Of a stretch of 13,537 nt of DNA, positions 13,151 through 13,537 are shown one piece after another (within the stretch, counting starts at the first letter, position 1; every line of letters starts with the position of its first letter). Where the stretch lies: positions 1 to 13,537 of the forward strand of contig JADFYA010000054.1 in assembly GCA_015233285.1 (NCBI GenBank), in the 5' to 3' direction. Made by a program: the position numbers and the translations under genes. Source of the stretch: Deltaproteobacteria bacterium (GTDB taxonomy: Bacteria; Desulfobacterota; JADFXK01). The notes below the pieces were generated by a model, which was not told the DNA's origin, ran no database searches, and worked only from the letters and a program-made list of their open reading frames with translations.

Positions 13151-13537
13151 CGGAAATCAATCGGACGGAAGGCTACTTTTTACCCGAGCTGGAGACCATG
13201 CCTCGGGAGAAGCGGCGTGAGTATCATAACCGAAGACTATCTGAAATCGTCGACTATGCCTACCAGCACGCCCCGGCCATCAGACAGAAATTTAACGACG
13301 CCGGGGCTGAACCCGGAGACGTGAGAACGGTGGAGGATTTAGAAAGACTCCCGATCACCGAAAAATCAGATCTGGTCAAAAAGCAGAAAGAAGATTTGCC
13401 CTTTGGTGGTTTTGCCGGAATACCTATCGAACGGATGCGACGGATTTTTGTGTCTCCAGGGCCCATTTATGAGCCGGGAGAGGCCGACTGGGAAGACGAC
13501 CGGTGGACTCAGGCCTTTTACGCGGCCGGGTTTCGAC
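13147..13537 (+). CDS. Phenylacetate-CoA-ligase-like (PaaK family) AMP-forming ligase, N-terminal part
   Basis: The first 130 codons are present and the gene runs off the right edge. The start at 13147 has AAGAGGT five bases upstream. The N-terminal pattern matches PaaK-type ligases: a REYHNRRLSEIVDYAYQHAP helix where arriving CoA ligases of this family have L-x-x-x-x-x-A-x-x-x-x-P, then TVEDLERLPITEKSDLVKKQ, and IFVSPGPIYEP at about residues 99-109 in place of the usual TSSGTTGKP-containing region that would come near here. The SPGPIYEP form suggests a divergent PaaK-like subfamily. These enzymes activate aromatic or other acids to CoA esters. Placed just after the transporter operon, it could act on the same or a related substrate. 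The core motifs lie outside the window, so activity cannot be judged. Confidence 0.75.
   Translation, partial: MTEINRTEGYFLPELETMPREKRREYHNRRLSEIVDYAYQHAPAIRQKFNDAGAEPGDVRTVEDLERLPITEKSDLVKKQKEDLPFGGFAGIPIERMRRIFVSPGPIYEPGEADWEDDRWTQAFYAAGFR

Overview
The window looks like a stretch of chromosome from a mid-GC anaerobic bacterium of the Desulfobacterota (former Deltaproteobacteria). This is inferred from gene style: a Liv-type ABC transporter operon with a long-chain-type acyl-CoA synthetase between its ATPase and permease genes, an M23 peptidase with a type of N-terminal region often seen in that group, a tandem DUF1566 (Lcl-type) exported protein, and a phenylacetate-CoA-ligase-like gene. 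No rRNA, tRNA, CRISPR array, transposase or integrase was found, so placement rests on protein resemblance only.

Layout. Positions 1-707 (minus) hold an exported DUF1566 protein cut by the left edge. A gene-poor gap (708-1402) follows, with a candidate minus-strand promoter over a perfect 14-bp dyad and a 14-bp tandem repeat. A two-gene minus-strand unit (2260 down to 1403) encodes a small protein ending in a phage-head-morphogenesis-like Cys/His motif, then a PaaI-type hotdog thioesterase. Divergently, 2580-4217 (plus) encodes a membrane-anchored M23 peptidase. A second gap (4218-4906) contains a promoter with both consensus hexamers and a decayed-looking coding fragment.

The core is a plus-strand cluster, 4907-12762: livG-type ATPase, AMP-forming acyl-CoA synthetase (overlapping livG), livH-type and livM-type permeases, periplasmic binding protein, livF-type ATPase, and an exported LEA2/WHy-like protein, closed by a clear hairpin terminator at 12785-12822. 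After a gap carrying two oppositely oriented heptanucleotide arrays, a phenylacetate-CoA-ligase-like gene begins at 13147 and runs off the right edge.

How the genes fit together. The transporter is complete: one binding protein, two permeases, two ATPases. The synthetase in the middle of the operon and the second CoA ligase downstream suggest the substrate is a carboxylic acid (fatty or aromatic) that is imported and trapped as a CoA thioester, rather than a branched-chain amino acid. This is inference; the sequence does not reveal the substrate. No wholly novel system is evident. The items most worth a second look are the GYAAC-core heptamer arrays at two loci, the LEA2-like protein inside the transport operon, the stand-alone phage-head-like Cys/His protein beside a thioesterase, and the remnant with its promoter at 4306-4655.
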